Shown: positions 35,724 to 44,567 of the stretch, in pieces
How the letters are laid out: each line of letters begins with the position of its first letter
Numbering within the stretch: the stretch's first letter is position 1
Assembly: GCF_001279695.1 (NCBI RefSeq)
Contig: NZ_LGDD01000317.1
Location: forward strand, 93,976-157,975
Direction: 5' to 3'
Source of the DNA: Streptomyces sp. WM6378
Lineage (GTDB): Bacteria > Actinomycetota > Actinomycetes > Streptomycetales > Streptomycetaceae
DNA length: 64,000 bases
The notes under the pieces: generated by a model
Databases searched by the model: none
What the model saw: only the letters and a program-made list of their open reading frames with translations
Told to the model about the DNA's origin: nothing
Position numbers and translations under genes: made by a program

Positions 35724-36862
35724 AGGCGTCCGCGTTCCTCTATCCCTGGGACGTGCTCGGCGACCCGGACGCCCCGGCCCGGATCGCGGACCTCGGGGCC
35801 AGGCAGGTGACGCTTGCCTGCGCCTACCACTCGACCCGCGCCCTCACGCCGCGCCACCCGCGCCACCGCATCGTCACGGCCGAGCACGCGGCGGTGCTGT
35901 ACCCGCCCGATGAACTCGCTTGGAACGGGCGGGAGTTGAGGCCGTACCCGGCCGGGGCCTGGGCGCCGGGCGACGCGTACGGCGAGGCCGCCGAGGCGCT
36001 GGCGGGGGCCGGGCTCGACGTGCACTCCTGGGTGGTGCTCGCGCACAACTCCCGGCTGGGTGCGGAGCACCCCGGGACGTCGGTGGTCAACGCCTACGGC
36101 GACCGCTACCCCTGGGCGCCCTGCATCGCCCAGCCCCGGGTCCGCGCGTATCTCGTCGCCCTGGCGGCGGAGGCGGCGGTACGGCCCGGCGCCGGCGGCA
36201 CCGAACTCGAATCCTGCGGCTGGTACGGGCTCGCTCACCTGCACGGCCACGACAAGATCGCGGGGGTGGCGCTGGACGACACCGCGGAATATCTGATGTC
36301 GCTCTGCTTCTGCGCGTTCTGTGAGCGGGGGTACGGCCAAATCGGCCTGGACGCGGGCGAGTTGAGGATACGGGTGCGAGAGGCGCTGGAGCCGGTGTGG
36401 CGGGGCGGGGCGGTGCGGGCGTCCGGTGCGGAACTGCGCGCGGGCACGCTGGAGTTCCGTACGCGGGTCGCTCGGGAGCTTCAGGAGGCGGTCGTCGCGG
36501 CGGTACGGGCCCGGGCCCGGGCGGGGTTTCGCGTGCTGCTGCACGCGGATCCGCGGCCGGAGCGGTGCGGGGCCAACGTGGGGGTCGACCCCGCGCACAT
36601 CCTCGGTGTGGCCGATGGGGTGGTGGTGCCCTGTGCGGGCGGGACGGAGCTTCTCGAACCCTTTGCCGCGCGGGGCCCTTCGGGGGCTGTGATTGCCGCC
36701 AACTTCACGGTGGTGTCGGGGATGGGGGGCCGGCCGAGGGCGCTGGCGGAGGATGCGGCCCGGGCGGCGGCCCTGGGGGCGACGGAACTCCGGCTGTACC
36801 ACGCGGGGTTGGCGTCGGGGGCGGACCTTGAGGCGGTGCGGAAGTCGGGGGCACTGGGGTAG
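35720..36862 (+). CDS. Unrecognised TIM-barrel-like protein coupled to the dehydratase gene
   Basis: The 380-residue protein starts at a GTG overlapping the dehydratase stop, so it is translationally coupled and probably acts in the same sugar-acid pathway. Visible features are an N-terminal SAFLYPWDVLGD, VHSWVVLAHNSRLG, ELESCGWYGLAHLHGHDK, a cysteine-rich CFCAFCERGYGQ near residue 195, and repeated beta-alpha sequence such as GFRVLLHADPRPERCG. The succession of strand-helix units resembles putative glycoside-hydrolase-type barrels, but I recognise no catalytic motif with confidence and do not assign a reaction. G/C bias rises sharply towards the 3' end. Confidence 0.8.
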   Translation: MKASAFLYPWDVLGDPDAPARIADLGARQVTLACAYHSTRALTPRHPRHRIVTAEHAAVLYPPDELAWNGRELRPYPAGAWAPGDAYGEAAEALAGAGLDVHSWVVLAHNSRLGAEHPGTSVVNAYGDRYPWAPCIAQPRVRAYLVALAAEAAVRPGAGGTELESCGWYGLAHLHGHDKIAGVALDDTAEYLMSLCFCAFCERGYGQIGLDAGELRIRVREALEPVWRGGAVRASGAELRAGTLEFRTRVARELQEAVVAAVRARARAGFRVLLHADPRPERCGANVGVDPAHILGVADGVVVPCAGGTELLEPFAARGPSGAVIAANFTVVSGMGGRPRALAEDAARAAALGATELRLYHAGLASGADLEAVRKSGALG

Positions 36863-37416
36863 CCGCCTGCGGCGCGCTTGCCCGTCCGGCAGCCGCGGGC
36901 CGACCCCGTATGGCAGGTGGACATCGCAGGCGGACGGAATGGACGGCTACGGCTCCGGCGGCGAGTTTCTGACCCCCCTTCCGCTCGACGGTGAGAGGGG
37001 AAGGGAGCACCCCTTGGGCACCCCTTGGGCAGAACGGTCGAAGGCCGTCGGCCGCACGCCGTGATCGCGCCTCGGCGGCGAAAGCGCCGAACTGATTTTG
37101 CGTGGTCCCGCCGTTATGGCGGCGAGCACCCGATGAACGCAGATGCCTAACGGTTTCACGGCCCTTGTTTCGCCTCGCCTCGATGCTTCTCGCGGCGCCC
37201 TCCCGTGGTCGGCTCGGGGAACCCAGGGGCGGAGCAAGGGGAGGGCGGGGGCATCCGGGAATGGGCGGGATCACCGCCCAAGAGGCGGAGGGGGCATTTA
37301 ATCTTCCACGGGCGGGTGAAGACGAGCGTGTCCATTTGATGGGTCAGGCAGTTACAGGGGTGGCTCGAACGAGGCGTCGAGCCAGTCAAACTCCATTTCA
37401 CAGCAGGGAGATCACT
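36863..37416. other. Intergenic region with small tandem repeat and hairpins, no confident gene
   Basis: This 554-base stretch holds an 11-bp tandem repeat CACCCCTTGGG (37008-37018, 37019-37029) and a hairpin TGGCTCG/CGAGCCA (37361-37367 with 37378-37384) 33 bases before the next small gene. A 41-codon frame from 36939 is weak and has no clear ribosome site. A GGGGAACCCAGGGG string near 37216 recalls c-di-AMP riboswitch sequence, but the other conserved blocks are missing. Confidence 0.45.
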
Positions 37417-37500
37417 GTGCCAATTCTTGTCGTCCTTGGTGCTGTCGTGGGCGGGCTCCTCCACGTCGTAGGTGCCCTCCTCAAGGCCCTGCTCGGCTAG
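37417..37500 (+). CDS. Hydrophobic 27-residue peptide
   Basis: GTG at 37417 lies eight bases after GGGAG. The peptide begins MPILVVLGAVVGGLL and ends HVVGALLKALLG, almost entirely hydrophobic with one His and one Lys, and could form a single membrane or amphipathic helix. A hairpin lies upstream (37361-37384) and another downstream (37514-37536), giving a compact potential transcript of about 200 bases. The frame also extends upstream, but that part has no protein-like features. Possible roles include a small membrane regulator or a toxin-like peptide; none is established. Confidence 0.5.
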   Translation: MPILVVLGAVVGGLLHVVGALLKALLG

Positions 37501-37835
37501 CGAGAGAGCCGGGAGAGGCGTACTCGAACCGCCTCTGTCGCCCGTTCGGGCCTGGTGACGAGCCGGGGCAACTCAGGGCAGGGTCCGGCACCCGCACCGC
37601 ATCGCCGCCCCGGTACGAGCCGACTCGGCCCGCACCGGGGCGGAGCCGTGAAATCGGCGAGACGGAGTCATGCCGGAATTCCGCAGACTTCGGAGTCGAG
37701 CCCTATCGAGCTCCACGAGAAAAGCGGGGGCGCCAGGTATTCGGCCGTACGAGCGGTTAGTTCGATGAGCGGTTATTCGGGGTGAATGCCGGGGTAGCTT
37801 GGCGGCGACTTGTTGTCCTGGATGAGGAGAAAGCC
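37501..37835. other. Intergenic region, terminator-like hairpin, otherwise nothing clear
   Basis: AGAGGCG (37514-37520) pairs with 37530-37536, 14 bases after the small peptide gene, and may end its transcript. A possible promoter for the next gene is TAGCTT near 37796. A GTG-initiated 45-codon frame near 37649 has no convincing support. Confidence 0.45.
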
Positions 37836-38093
37836 ATGCGCGTACGCAGAGCCCTGGCCATTGTGCTCGCCACACCTGTCCTACTCGCCACCATCGGAAT
37901 GAATGGGGCTTCCGCGGCGCCTCCGCCGAGGGACACGGCCGGGGGTTCAACCACCCGGCTTGAGCCTATCCCCGGCAGTAAGCATCGCGACGCCTCCGAC
38001 CGTAAGCACGGCAGGATCGAAATGTCGCCCGATGACGAAATGGACGGAGGCGTCCTCGGCAATATCGCAGGTGAACTCCTGGGCCGCGTTTAA
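37836..38093 (+). CDS. Small secreted protein
   Basis: The 85-residue product starts MRVRRALAIVLATPVLLATIG and has a Sec signal peptide with probable cleavage after ASA near residue 27. The mature part of about 58 residues is polar, with PIPGSKHRDASDRKHGRIEM and an acidic stretch SPDDEMDGG, ending GELLGRV. GGAG lies eight bases before the ATG at 37836. No family is recognised. A terminator hairpin begins in its stop codon. Confidence 0.75.
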   Translation: MRVRRALAIVLATPVLLATIGMNGASAAPPPRDTAGGSTTRLEPIPGSKHRDASDRKHGRIEMSPDDEMDGGVLGNIAGELLGRV

Positions 38094-38112
38094 GCGCCGC
38101 TCCGGCGCTTCT
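38092..38112 (+). terminator. Intrinsic terminator of the small secreted protein gene
   Basis: AAGCGCC (38092-38098) pairs with GGCGCTT (38104-38110) around GCTCC and is followed by CTT. It overlaps the TAA stop codon. Confidence 0.75.
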
Positions 38113-38272
38113 TGAGCTCGGCAATTCTCGCCCCGGGCGGGCGCACGCGGCCCACATTCGCCAGCGCTGCCGGTCGGCCCGATATCGCGGGGTGCGTGAT
38201 GCGCGGGCGGCGAATTGGGCAGGCCTGTTGTATCGGGTGTCGTGGACTCCCGGCCGCGCGGGCCGGGTGGAC

Positions 38273-38330
38273 CACTGTGCCGGGGGCGCGGCGGGGTCCG
38301 GGGCGGGCCTACCCCCGGTAGGACACAGTG
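38273..38330 (+). promoter_or_regulatory. 14-bp bulged stem-loop upstream of the acid phosphatase gene
   Basis: CACTGTG+CCGGGGG (38273-38286) pairs with CCCCCGG (38312-38318) and, after a five-base bulge, CACAGTG (38324-38330). It ends 60 bases before the next start codon. The purpose is unknown: a regulator site, an attenuator or a terminator are possible. Confidence 0.45.
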
Positions 38331-38390
38331 CGGCAAAGATTTCCGCATTTCCCCTGGCGGGGCGCCATGTGATGCGCGTAGACAATGCCC

Positions 38391-39179
38391 ATGCGCACTC
38401 TCACCAAAGCCGCAACCACCGCCGCCGCACTCGCCGTCACCGGCGTCGCCTTCTACGGCGTCGGAGCGGCCTCCGCCGACAACGCGGCGCCGAAGTCGGA
38501 CCGCGAGATACCGAACATCACCAAGGTCGAAGACAAGATCAACGCGTACTACGGCGGTACCGCCGACGCCTCCGGGAACTTCCAGGCGTCGCCCAAGAGC
38601 AACTACGCCAAGCAGGTCGCCGACATCGAGGCCCGCGCCAAGCGGCAGATAAAGCACGCCGCCGAGCACCCCGGGCGGGACGGCCGTAAGCCCGCCATCG
38701 TGCTCGACGTCGACGACACGACGCTGCTCACGTACGACTACGAGAAGAAGAACGGCTTCGCCTACAACGCCGCCGCCTTCGACGCCTATGTGCAGAGCGC
38801 GCGGTCGATCGCCGTGTTCGGCATGCCGGACCTGGTCAACTACGCGGCCAAGAACGGTGTCACCGTCTTCTTCCTCACCGGGCGCGACGCCTCCCAGCGC
38901 ACCGCCAGCGCCGCCAACCTCACCAAGGCGGGCTACAACGTGCCGGTCGACGCCGCGCACTTCTTCCTCAAGGACAAGGCCAACCCGCCGGCCTACCTGA
39001 GCTGCGGCAAGCCCACCTGGACCTGCTCGACCGTCGACTACAAGTCGGGCACCCGCAAGCACATCGAGTCGCTCGGCTACAACATCGTGGCCAACCTCGG
39101 CGACCAGTACACCGACCTCTCGGGCGGCTACGCGGACAACACGTACAAGATCCCGAACCCGATGTACTTCCTGCCGTAA
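38391..39179 (+). CDS. Secreted HAD-superfamily acid phosphatase (class B-like)
   Basis: The 262-residue protein has a Sec signal peptide (residues 1 to about 28, cleavage near ASA-D) and a HAD phosphatase domain. Motif I is VLDVDDTTLLTYDY (nucleophile DxD near residues 103-105), motif II FFLTGRDASQR, and motif III/IV ANLGDQYTDLSGGYADN. It resembles plant VSP and bacterial class B acid phosphatases and probably releases phosphate from organic esters outside the cell. The start is taken as the second of two in-frame ATGs (38385, 38391), because TAGACA at 38379-38384 would give a leaderless start there. Confidence 0.9.
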   Translation: MRTLTKAATTAAALAVTGVAFYGVGAASADNAAPKSDREIPNITKVEDKINAYYGGTADASGNFQASPKSNYAKQVADIEARAKRQIKHAAEHPGRDGRKPAIVLDVDDTTLLTYDYEKKNGFAYNAAAFDAYVQSARSIAVFGMPDLVNYAAKNGVTVFFLTGRDASQRTASAANLTKAGYNVPVDAAHFFLKDKANPPAYLSCGKPTWTCSTVDYKSGTRKHIESLGYNIVANLGDQYTDLSGGYADNTYKIPNPMYFLP

Positions 39180-39245
39180 CTCCCGTACCCCGCCACCACT
39201 CCGGTCCGGGGCGCTCGTCCGTCCGCGCGCGCCCCGGGCCGGGCT

Positions 39246-40706
39246 TCACTGCGAGGCCAGGGCTGCCTTCATCATCGCCTGGGCTACCGGGCCCGCCAGG
39301 CCGTTGCCGCTGACCTCGGAGCGCTCGGCGTCGGAGTCCTGGATGACCACGGCCACCGCGACCTCCTTGCCGGTCTTCGCGTCCTTGGCGAACGAGGTGA
39401 ACCAGGCGTACGGCTTCTTGGAGTTGTCCACTCCGTGCTGGGCCGTGCCCGTCTTGGCGCCGACCTCCATGCCGTCGATCTTCGCGTTGGACCCGGTGCC
39501 GTCGGTGACCACCGAGACCATCGCGCTGTACATCTGCTGCGCCGTCTTCGACGACATGATGCGCTTGCCGTCCGAGTCCGAGTAGGACTGGAGGGTGGCT
39601 CCCTTCGAGTCCGTCACCTTGGACACCAGGTGCGGCGACGACATCACACCGTCGTTGGCAATGGCGGCCGACACCATGGCCATCTGCATCGGCGTCGCGG
39701 TCACGTCGAACTGGCCGATGCCGGACAACGCCGTCGACGACGCGTTCATGTTCTTCGGGTACACACTCGCCTGGGCACGGACGGGAACGTCCAGCTCCGC
39801 GTCGTTGAAGCCGAACTTCTCGGCCATCGCCCGCACCTTGTCCTGGCCCAGGTCCACGGCCATCTTGCCGAAGACGTTGTTGCAGGAGTATTCGAGCGCC
39901 GTACGGATCGAGGCGTTCTCGCAGGGCGCGGACGCCGACTCGTTGCGCAGATCCGTCGTCGTGCCCGGCATCCGGTACGGGTTGGGGCTCGTGGTCTTCT
40001 CGTCGATCGAGGAGTAAAGGCCGTTCTCCAGCGCTGCCGACGCCACCACCAGCTTGAACGTGGAACCCGGCGCCAGCGGCTGGCGCAGCGCCCGGTTGAG
40101 CATCGGCTGGCTCTGGTCCTCGGACAACTGCTTCCACACGTCGCCGTCCGCCGACGAGGAACCCGCGATCTTCGACGGGTCGTACGAAGGCGTGGAGACC
40201 ATGCCGAGGATGCGGCCGGTCTTCGGGTCCATCGCGACGGCCGCGCCCTCCTTGTTGCCGAGCGCCTGGAACCCGGCCTTCTGCACCGCCGGGTCGATCG
40301 TCGTCAGGACGTCGCCGCCGGGCGCGCGCTGCCGGGTGAGCGCGTCGAACGGGTTCTGCATGCGCGGGTCGCTGCCGTCGAGGACCTTGGAGTAGATCCC
40401 CTCCAGCTGCGTCGATCCGTACACCTGCGAGGCGAAGCCCGTGACCGGCGCGTACATCGGCCCGTCCTTGTAGCTGCGCTGGTAGGCGAGGTCGCCGCTC
40501 TTCGTCCTTTCCGAGCCGGTGACCGGCGAGCCGGCCACGATGATGTCCCCGAGCGGCTGCGAGTACTCCGCGATGGTGTTCCGCCGGTTCAGCTTGTCGT
40601 CCGCGAGGGCCTGGCCTTTGTAGAACTGCACATAGGTGGCTCGTCCGAGGAGGGCGAGCACCATCAGCAGACAGAAGACCGAGGCGCGCCTGATTGTCTT
40701 GTTCAT
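39246..40706 (-). CDS. Class B penicillin-binding protein (transpeptidase, PbpA-like)
   Basis: The 486-residue protein has a short cytoplasmic N-terminus, one membrane anchor (VFCLLMVLALLGRATYV, residues 10-26), a dimerisation region, and a transpeptidase domain. Catalytic motifs are S215-x-x-K218 in PGSTFKLV, S274-C-N276 in YSCNN, and KTG in GAKTGTAQH near residue 412. It cross-links peptidoglycan and is a beta-lactam target. It resembles the secondary PbpA-like enzymes of actinobacteria rather than FtsI. A two-component system lies just upstream on the same strand, separated by 78 bases. Confidence 0.94.
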   Translation of the reverse strand: MNKTIRRASVFCLLMVLALLGRATYVQFYKGQALADDKLNRRNTIAEYSQPLGDIIVAGSPVTGSERTKSGDLAYQRSYKDGPMYAPVTGFASQVYGSTQLEGIYSKVLDGSDPRMQNPFDALTRQRAPGGDVLTTIDPAVQKAGFQALGNKEGAAVAMDPKTGRILGMVSTPSYDPSKIAGSSSADGDVWKQLSEDQSQPMLNRALRQPLAPGSTFKLVVASAALENGLYSSIDEKTTSPNPYRMPGTTTDLRNESASAPCENASIRTALEYSCNNVFGKMAVDLGQDKVRAMAEKFGFNDAELDVPVRAQASVYPKNMNASSTALSGIGQFDVTATPMQMAMVSAAIANDGVMSSPHLVSKVTDSKGATLQSYSDSDGKRIMSSKTAQQMYSAMVSVVTDGTGSNAKIDGMEVGAKTGTAQHGVDNSKKPYAWFTSFAKDAKTGKEVAVAVVIQDSDAERSEVSGNGLAGPVAQAMMKAALASQ

Positions 40707-40784
40707 CCCGTACGCAAGACGGACGGGCCCGAGCGCGGAGTTCCGGTTGTCCCGGTTTCTCAGGAAACCTTCATCGGGAAACCG

Positions 40785-41435
40785 TCATCGGGGCCGCACG
40801 AAGCCCGACTCGTACGCCGCGATCACCGCCTGGGTGCGGTCGCGCGCGCCCGTCTTGGCCAGGACCGAGGCGACATGGGTCTTCACGGTGGCGGGTCCCA
40901 CACCGATGCGCCCGGCGATCTCCGCATTGGTGAGGCCCGTCGTCATCAGGCGCAGGACCTCCGCCTCGCGCTCGGTGAGCCGGGCGGTCCAGGTGGCCGT
41001 GCGGGCGGACGAGTGGCGGGCGGCCAGCTCGCGGACCTGCGCGGGGAACAGGAGAGAGTCGCTGCGGGCGACCAGGCGGACCGCCTGGATCAGCTCCTCG
41101 GCGGCGGCCCGCTTCAGGAGGAACCCGCAGGCGCCCGCACGCAGCGCGTCGTACACGTAACTGTCGTTCTCGAAGGTCGTGACCACCACGATCTTCGGCG
41201 GTGCGGCGAGCGTGGCCAGGATCTGTTCGGTGGCGCGGATACCGTCGATCTCCGGCATCCGGACGTCCATCAGGACGACGTCGGGGAGCTTGGCGCGGAC
41301 GACCGAGACGGCCTCGGCGCCGGTGGTGGCCTCGCCGACCACCTCCAGGTCGGGCTCGGCGTCGAGGATCACCCGCAGCGCCGTGCGCACCATCCGCTCG
41401 TCGTCGGCGACCACCACCCGGATCGCGCCGCTCAT
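40785..41435 (-). CDS. NarL/LuxR-family response regulator
   Basis: The 216-residue protein has a receiver domain with the acidic pocket D11/D12, phosphoacceptor D57 in VVLMDVRMP, and the conserved T and K in VVTTFEN and FLLKRAA. The C-terminal LuxR helix-turn-helix is LTEREAEVLRLMTTGLTN then AEIAGRIGVGPATVKTHVASVLAK. Its ATG overlaps the histidine kinase stop by four bases, so the two form a cognate pair. The target is unknown; the penicillin-binding protein gene downstream on the same strand is one candidate. Confidence 0.94.
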   Translation of the reverse strand: MSGAIRVVVADDERMVRTALRVILDAEPDLEVVGEATTGAEAVSVVRAKLPDVVLMDVRMPEIDGIRATEQILATLAAPPKIVVVTTFENDSYVYDALRAGACGFLLKRAAAEELIQAVRLVARSDSLLFPAQVRELAARHSSARTATWTARLTEREAEVLRLMTTGLTNAEIAGRIGVGPATVKTHVASVLAKTGARDRTQAVIAAYESGFVRPR

Positions 41436-42652
41436 CGCGCACCGCCGAGCGGGAGGCGCGCGCTGAGCCGCCAGACGTCACCCTCCGGGCCCGCCGAGGC
41501 GTGCCCGCCCAGCAGCACGGCCCGCTCGGCGATCCCGCGCAGACCGCGTCCGCCGCCCGGCCGCACCACCGGCGCGGCCCCGGACCGGGGGTTCTCCATC
41601 ACAAGGACCAACTCTCCATCGGCTATGGCGACTTGCAGGGTGACAGGTGAACTTCCGCCGTGGCGAAGGGCGTTGCTCAGGCCCTCCTGGACGATGCGGT
41701 ACGCCTCCCGGGAGACGAGCTCGGGCACCGAGGCCGGATCGCCCTTCAGGGAGTACGTCACCTTCAGGCCGGTGCGGGACAGCAGGCCCTCCAGGGCGGC
41801 GAGGTCCGGGGTCGCGAGATCGCCGTCGTCCTGGCGCAACAGGCCGAGCACGGAGTCGAGTTCACCGACCGTGCGCCGGGTCGTCTCCTCGATGGCGGCG
41901 AGCGCCTCGCGTACGAACTCGGGGTCCGAGTCCAGGACGCGGCGGGCCGCGCTCGCCTGGAGCGTCACCGCGCTCAGGGCGTGGCCCACCGAGTCGTGCA
42001 GCTCGCGCGCCAGCCGGTTGCGTACGGCGAGCTCCGCCGCGCGCTGCTCGGCGGCGGCCAACCTGTCGGCCGGCGACGGGCCGAGCAGCACCGGCGCGAG
42101 CCGGGCGAGCAGCGCCCCGGCCGCCGCCGAACAGGCCGCGAGGCCCAGCAGCATCGCGATCCCGGCGACCGGGGCGCACGCGATGCCCCAGCCGCTGGAG
42201 AGCGGCCCGCCGGTGCTGTACACGGTGTGGCGCAGGCCGGGGAAGGCGGGCAGTGCGATCAGGAACACCGTGAACGGAGGCAGCGCCAGGCTCATCCCGC
42301 TCAGGATCCCGCCGAGCGCGACATGCAGCGTGTACCAGGCGGCGGCGCGAAGGCGGGCGTCGCGGGAGCGGGCGGGACCGTCGGCGAGCGCCGAAGGACC
42401 GACCCCGCACAGCGCCCGCGCGCCGAACACGAGCAGCGGCCGGGCGATCGGCACCAGGCCGGTGACGGCGGCGAACGGCAGCGCGACGGCGAAGGTGACG
42501 AGCGCACGCGGGAACGAGTCGAAGGAGCTGACCCCGGGCGCGGAAGAGCCGACGATGACCGAGCCCACCAGGAAGTACGGCATCAACAGGGCCCCGCCGA
42601 TGACCAGATGGACCCAGCGGTGCCGGGCCCGTATGCCGAACAGGGCCCGCAT
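41432..42652 (-). CDS. Sensor histidine kinase (HisKA_3 / NarX-type)
   Basis: The 406-residue protein has several N-terminal hydrophobic segments (about residues 15-190) forming a membrane sensor without an obvious extracellular domain. A HisKA_3 dimerisation domain follows with phosphoacceptor H219 in RELHDSVGHALS, then an ATPase domain with EGLSNALRHGG and GGRGLRGIAERAVLLGG. The ATG at 42652 overlaps the stop of the upstream membrane-protein gene (TGATG); a GTG one codon earlier is equally possible. It pairs with the adjoining response regulator. Confidence 0.93.
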   Translation of the reverse strand: MRALFGIRARHRWVHLVIGGALLMPYFLVGSVIVGSSAPGVSSFDSFPRALVTFAVALPFAAVTGLVPIARPLLVFGARALCGVGPSALADGPARSRDARLRAAAWYTLHVALGGILSGMSLALPPFTVFLIALPAFPGLRHTVYSTGGPLSSGWGIACAPVAGIAMLLGLAACSAAAGALLARLAPVLLGPSPADRLAAAEQRAAELAVRNRLARELHDSVGHALSAVTLQASAARRVLDSDPEFVREALAAIEETTRRTVGELDSVLGLLRQDDGDLATPDLAALEGLLSRTGLKVTYSLKGDPASVPELVSREAYRIVQEGLSNALRHGGSSPVTLQVAIADGELVLVMENPRSGAAPVVRPGGGRGLRGIAERAVLLGGHASAGPEGDVWRLSARLPLGGAR

Positions 42653-43638
42653 CACGGGGTACGGCCCGGGTGGCGGCGGCGCTCGGCGAAGAACCGGGCG
42701 CCCAGGGTGACGACCAGCGTCCCGACGATCATCTGCACAGCGTAAGTGAGGTCCATCAGCGCGGTGGGTCCGTCCGCCGCGCCGTCCGTGACCGTGAGAG
42801 CGGAGAGCCAGAGCCAGCCGCCCCAGCAGGCGGTGGCGCCCGAACCGAGCCAAGCCAGGGCCAGCGGTATCCGGAGCGGCAGCGATCGGCCGAGCCCGAA
42901 CGCGACCATCAGCACACCTGCCGCGCCAAGGACGGCGAACGCCGCGAACACCGCCTCCACGACGTACTGGTCGGCCGTCCGCCCCTCGGCCAGGGACGGG
43001 CTCAGGCCCGCCGCCGACCCCGTCGACCACAGCAGATGCGTACCGGCCGGAAGGAGCGAAAGCACCGCCACGGCGCCGGCGGCCGTCCGCAGCGCGGGCC
43101 GCACCGTGCCGTCCGGGAGCTCGCCGAGCCGGCCGCGCCACAGGTGGCCCCAGCGGTCGCGGGCGTACAGCGCGAACAGGGTGCCGAGCGCGAGGCCCTG
43201 GATGATGAAACCGGTGTAGACGACGCCGAAGACCCACTCGTCGAGGAACGGAGCGCTCGCCGGGTCGGAAGGCTTGCCGACGGCGGTGCCGCTCAGCGCG
43301 CGCACCAGGAGCTGGAGGGGGTATCCGGTCATGACAGGCGCGAGCAGACCGGTGGCGAGCCACATCGGCAGCGCGAGCAGCCAGGCCCTCACCCGCAGCC
43401 CCCACGGCCGGGTCAGGAGCAGCGCGAGGACGATCACGCACGAGTCCATGAGCACCGAGGCGCTGTTGGCCGCCGCCATCGAGGCGCGGTGGGCGAGCAG
43501 GACGCTGTGGTCAGGGATGCCCAGGTGGCTGCCCGCGACCCAGGCGAACTTGAGGCAGAGGTAGGGCAGGCAGGCGGCGATGGCGGCGGCCCGCAGAGCG
43601 GGGCGGAGGGCGGGGCGCGGCGCGGCGACGGTGGTCAT
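42652..43638 (-). CDS. Polytopic membrane protein linked to the two-component system
   Basis: The 328-residue protein has about eight hydrophobic segments, beginning AAAIAACLPYLCLKFAWVAGSHLG and ending with VQMIVGTLVVTLGARFFAERRRH. No transporter or enzyme motif is recognised. Its stop overlaps the histidine kinase start, and the three genes form one coupled operon, so it may be a sensor accessory or ligand-channel partner. The ATG at 43638 is chosen because the sequence before it is proline-rich and not protein-like. Confidence 0.82.
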   Translation of the reverse strand: MTTVAAPRPALRPALRAAAIAACLPYLCLKFAWVAGSHLGIPDHSVLLAHRASMAAANSASVLMDSCVIVLALLLTRPWGLRVRAWLLALPMWLATGLLAPVMTGYPLQLLVRALSGTAVGKPSDPASAPFLDEWVFGVVYTGFIIQGLALGTLFALYARDRWGHLWRGRLGELPDGTVRPALRTAAGAVAVLSLLPAGTHLLWSTGSAAGLSPSLAEGRTADQYVVEAVFAAFAVLGAAGVLMVAFGLGRSLPLRIPLALAWLGSGATACWGGWLWLSALTVTDGAADGPTALMDLTYAVQMIVGTLVVTLGARFFAERRRHPGRTP

Positions 43639-43727
43639 GCCCTCACGGTCCCGCGCGGCCCCGCCCCACCGCGTCCTGCGCCCCGACGATCCGCCTCCGC
43701 CGCGCGGGGGAGGCGGGGCGAGCCTGG

Positions 43728-44498
43728 TCAGAGGCGGCGGGTCGCCAGGGTCAGGCGGTCCCGTGCGTCGAACAGGGCGTCCTTCACCATCTGTTCGTGG
43801 GCCGGGGTGAGCCGGGCCACCGGCACCGAGCAACTGATCGCGTCGCGGGCCGGGGTGCGGTACGGGATCGCGACGCCGAAGCAGCGCAGGCCCAGCGTGT
43901 TCTCCTCGCGGTCCACGGCGTAGCCCTGCTCACGGATGAGGTGCAGCTCCTCGATGAGCTTCTCGCGGTCGGTGATGGTGTGCTCGGTGAGCTGCTGCAG
44001 GGTCTCCGGGAGCAGCTTGCGCACCTGCTCGTCGCTGTGGGTGGCGAGCAGCGCCTTGCCGAGCGAGGTCGAGTGGGCCGGCAGGCGTCGGCCGACCCGG
44101 GTGAACGGGCGCAGGTAGTGCTGGGACTGGCGGGTGGCGAGGTAGACCACGTTCGTGCCGTCGAGCCGGGCGAGGTGGATCGTCTCGGTGGTGTCGTCCG
44201 AGAGCCGGTCCAGGGTGGGGCGGGCCGCCGCCACCACCTCGTCGCCGTCGATGTACGAGGTGCCGACCAGCAGGGCCCGCACGCCGATGCCGTACCGGGT
44301 GCCCGTCGCGTCGGTCTCCACCCAGCCGAGCTCGACCAGGGTGCGCAGAAGCATGTACAAACTGGACTTCGGGTAGCCAACCGCTTCCTGGACCGCGGCT
44401 AGGGAGTGCATTCCGGGCCGCCCCGCGAAATACTCCAGCAACTCGACGGTCCGCACCGCGGACTTGACCTGTGCTCCACCTGAATCGGCAGCCGACAT
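43728..44498 (-). CDS. IclR-family transcriptional regulator
   Basis: The 256-residue product has an N-terminal winged helix (VKSAVRTVELLEYFAGRPG, then HSLAAVQEAVGYPKSSLYMLLRTLVELGWV) and a C-terminal effector domain with ETIHLARLDGTNVVYLATR, LPAHSTSLGKALLA and GYAVDREENTLGLRCFGVAI. It is divergent from the aldehyde dehydrogenase gene; two IclR-like boxes lie between them. A role as repressor of sugar-acid catabolism, induced by a pathway intermediate, is inferred. Confidence 0.93.
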   Translation of the reverse strand: MSAADSGGAQVKSAVRTVELLEYFAGRPGMHSLAAVQEAVGYPKSSLYMLLRTLVELGWVETDATGTRYGIGVRALLVGTSYIDGDEVVAAARPTLDRLSDDTTETIHLARLDGTNVVYLATRQSQHYLRPFTRVGRRLPAHSTSLGKALLATHSDEQVRKLLPETLQQLTEHTITDREKLIEELHLIREQGYAVDREENTLGLRCFGVAIPYRTPARDAISCSVPVARLTPAHEQMVKDALFDARDRLTLATRRL

Positions 44499-44567
44499 CC
44501 AGCACCCCGCTCCTTCTCGCCGAGGCTTCTTGCCAAGGCGGAACGCCCATCAATAGAGTCCCAGCAT

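Noticed and set aside
36939..37064. 41-codon frame beginning MDGYGSGGEF
   Set aside because: No convincing ribosome site, spans an 11-bp tandem repeat, and no protein-like periodicity.
37190..37280. c-di-AMP (ydaO-type) riboswitch
   Set aside because: A GGGGAACCCAGGGG string is present, but the GGGTGAA block and the later conserved segments are missing, and the following gene is not a typical wall-hydrolase target.
39435..42710. A 1091-codon open frame on the plus strand
   Set aside because: It is antisense to the penicillin-binding protein and two-component genes, all of which have complete motifs. Long antisense frames are routine at this GC content.
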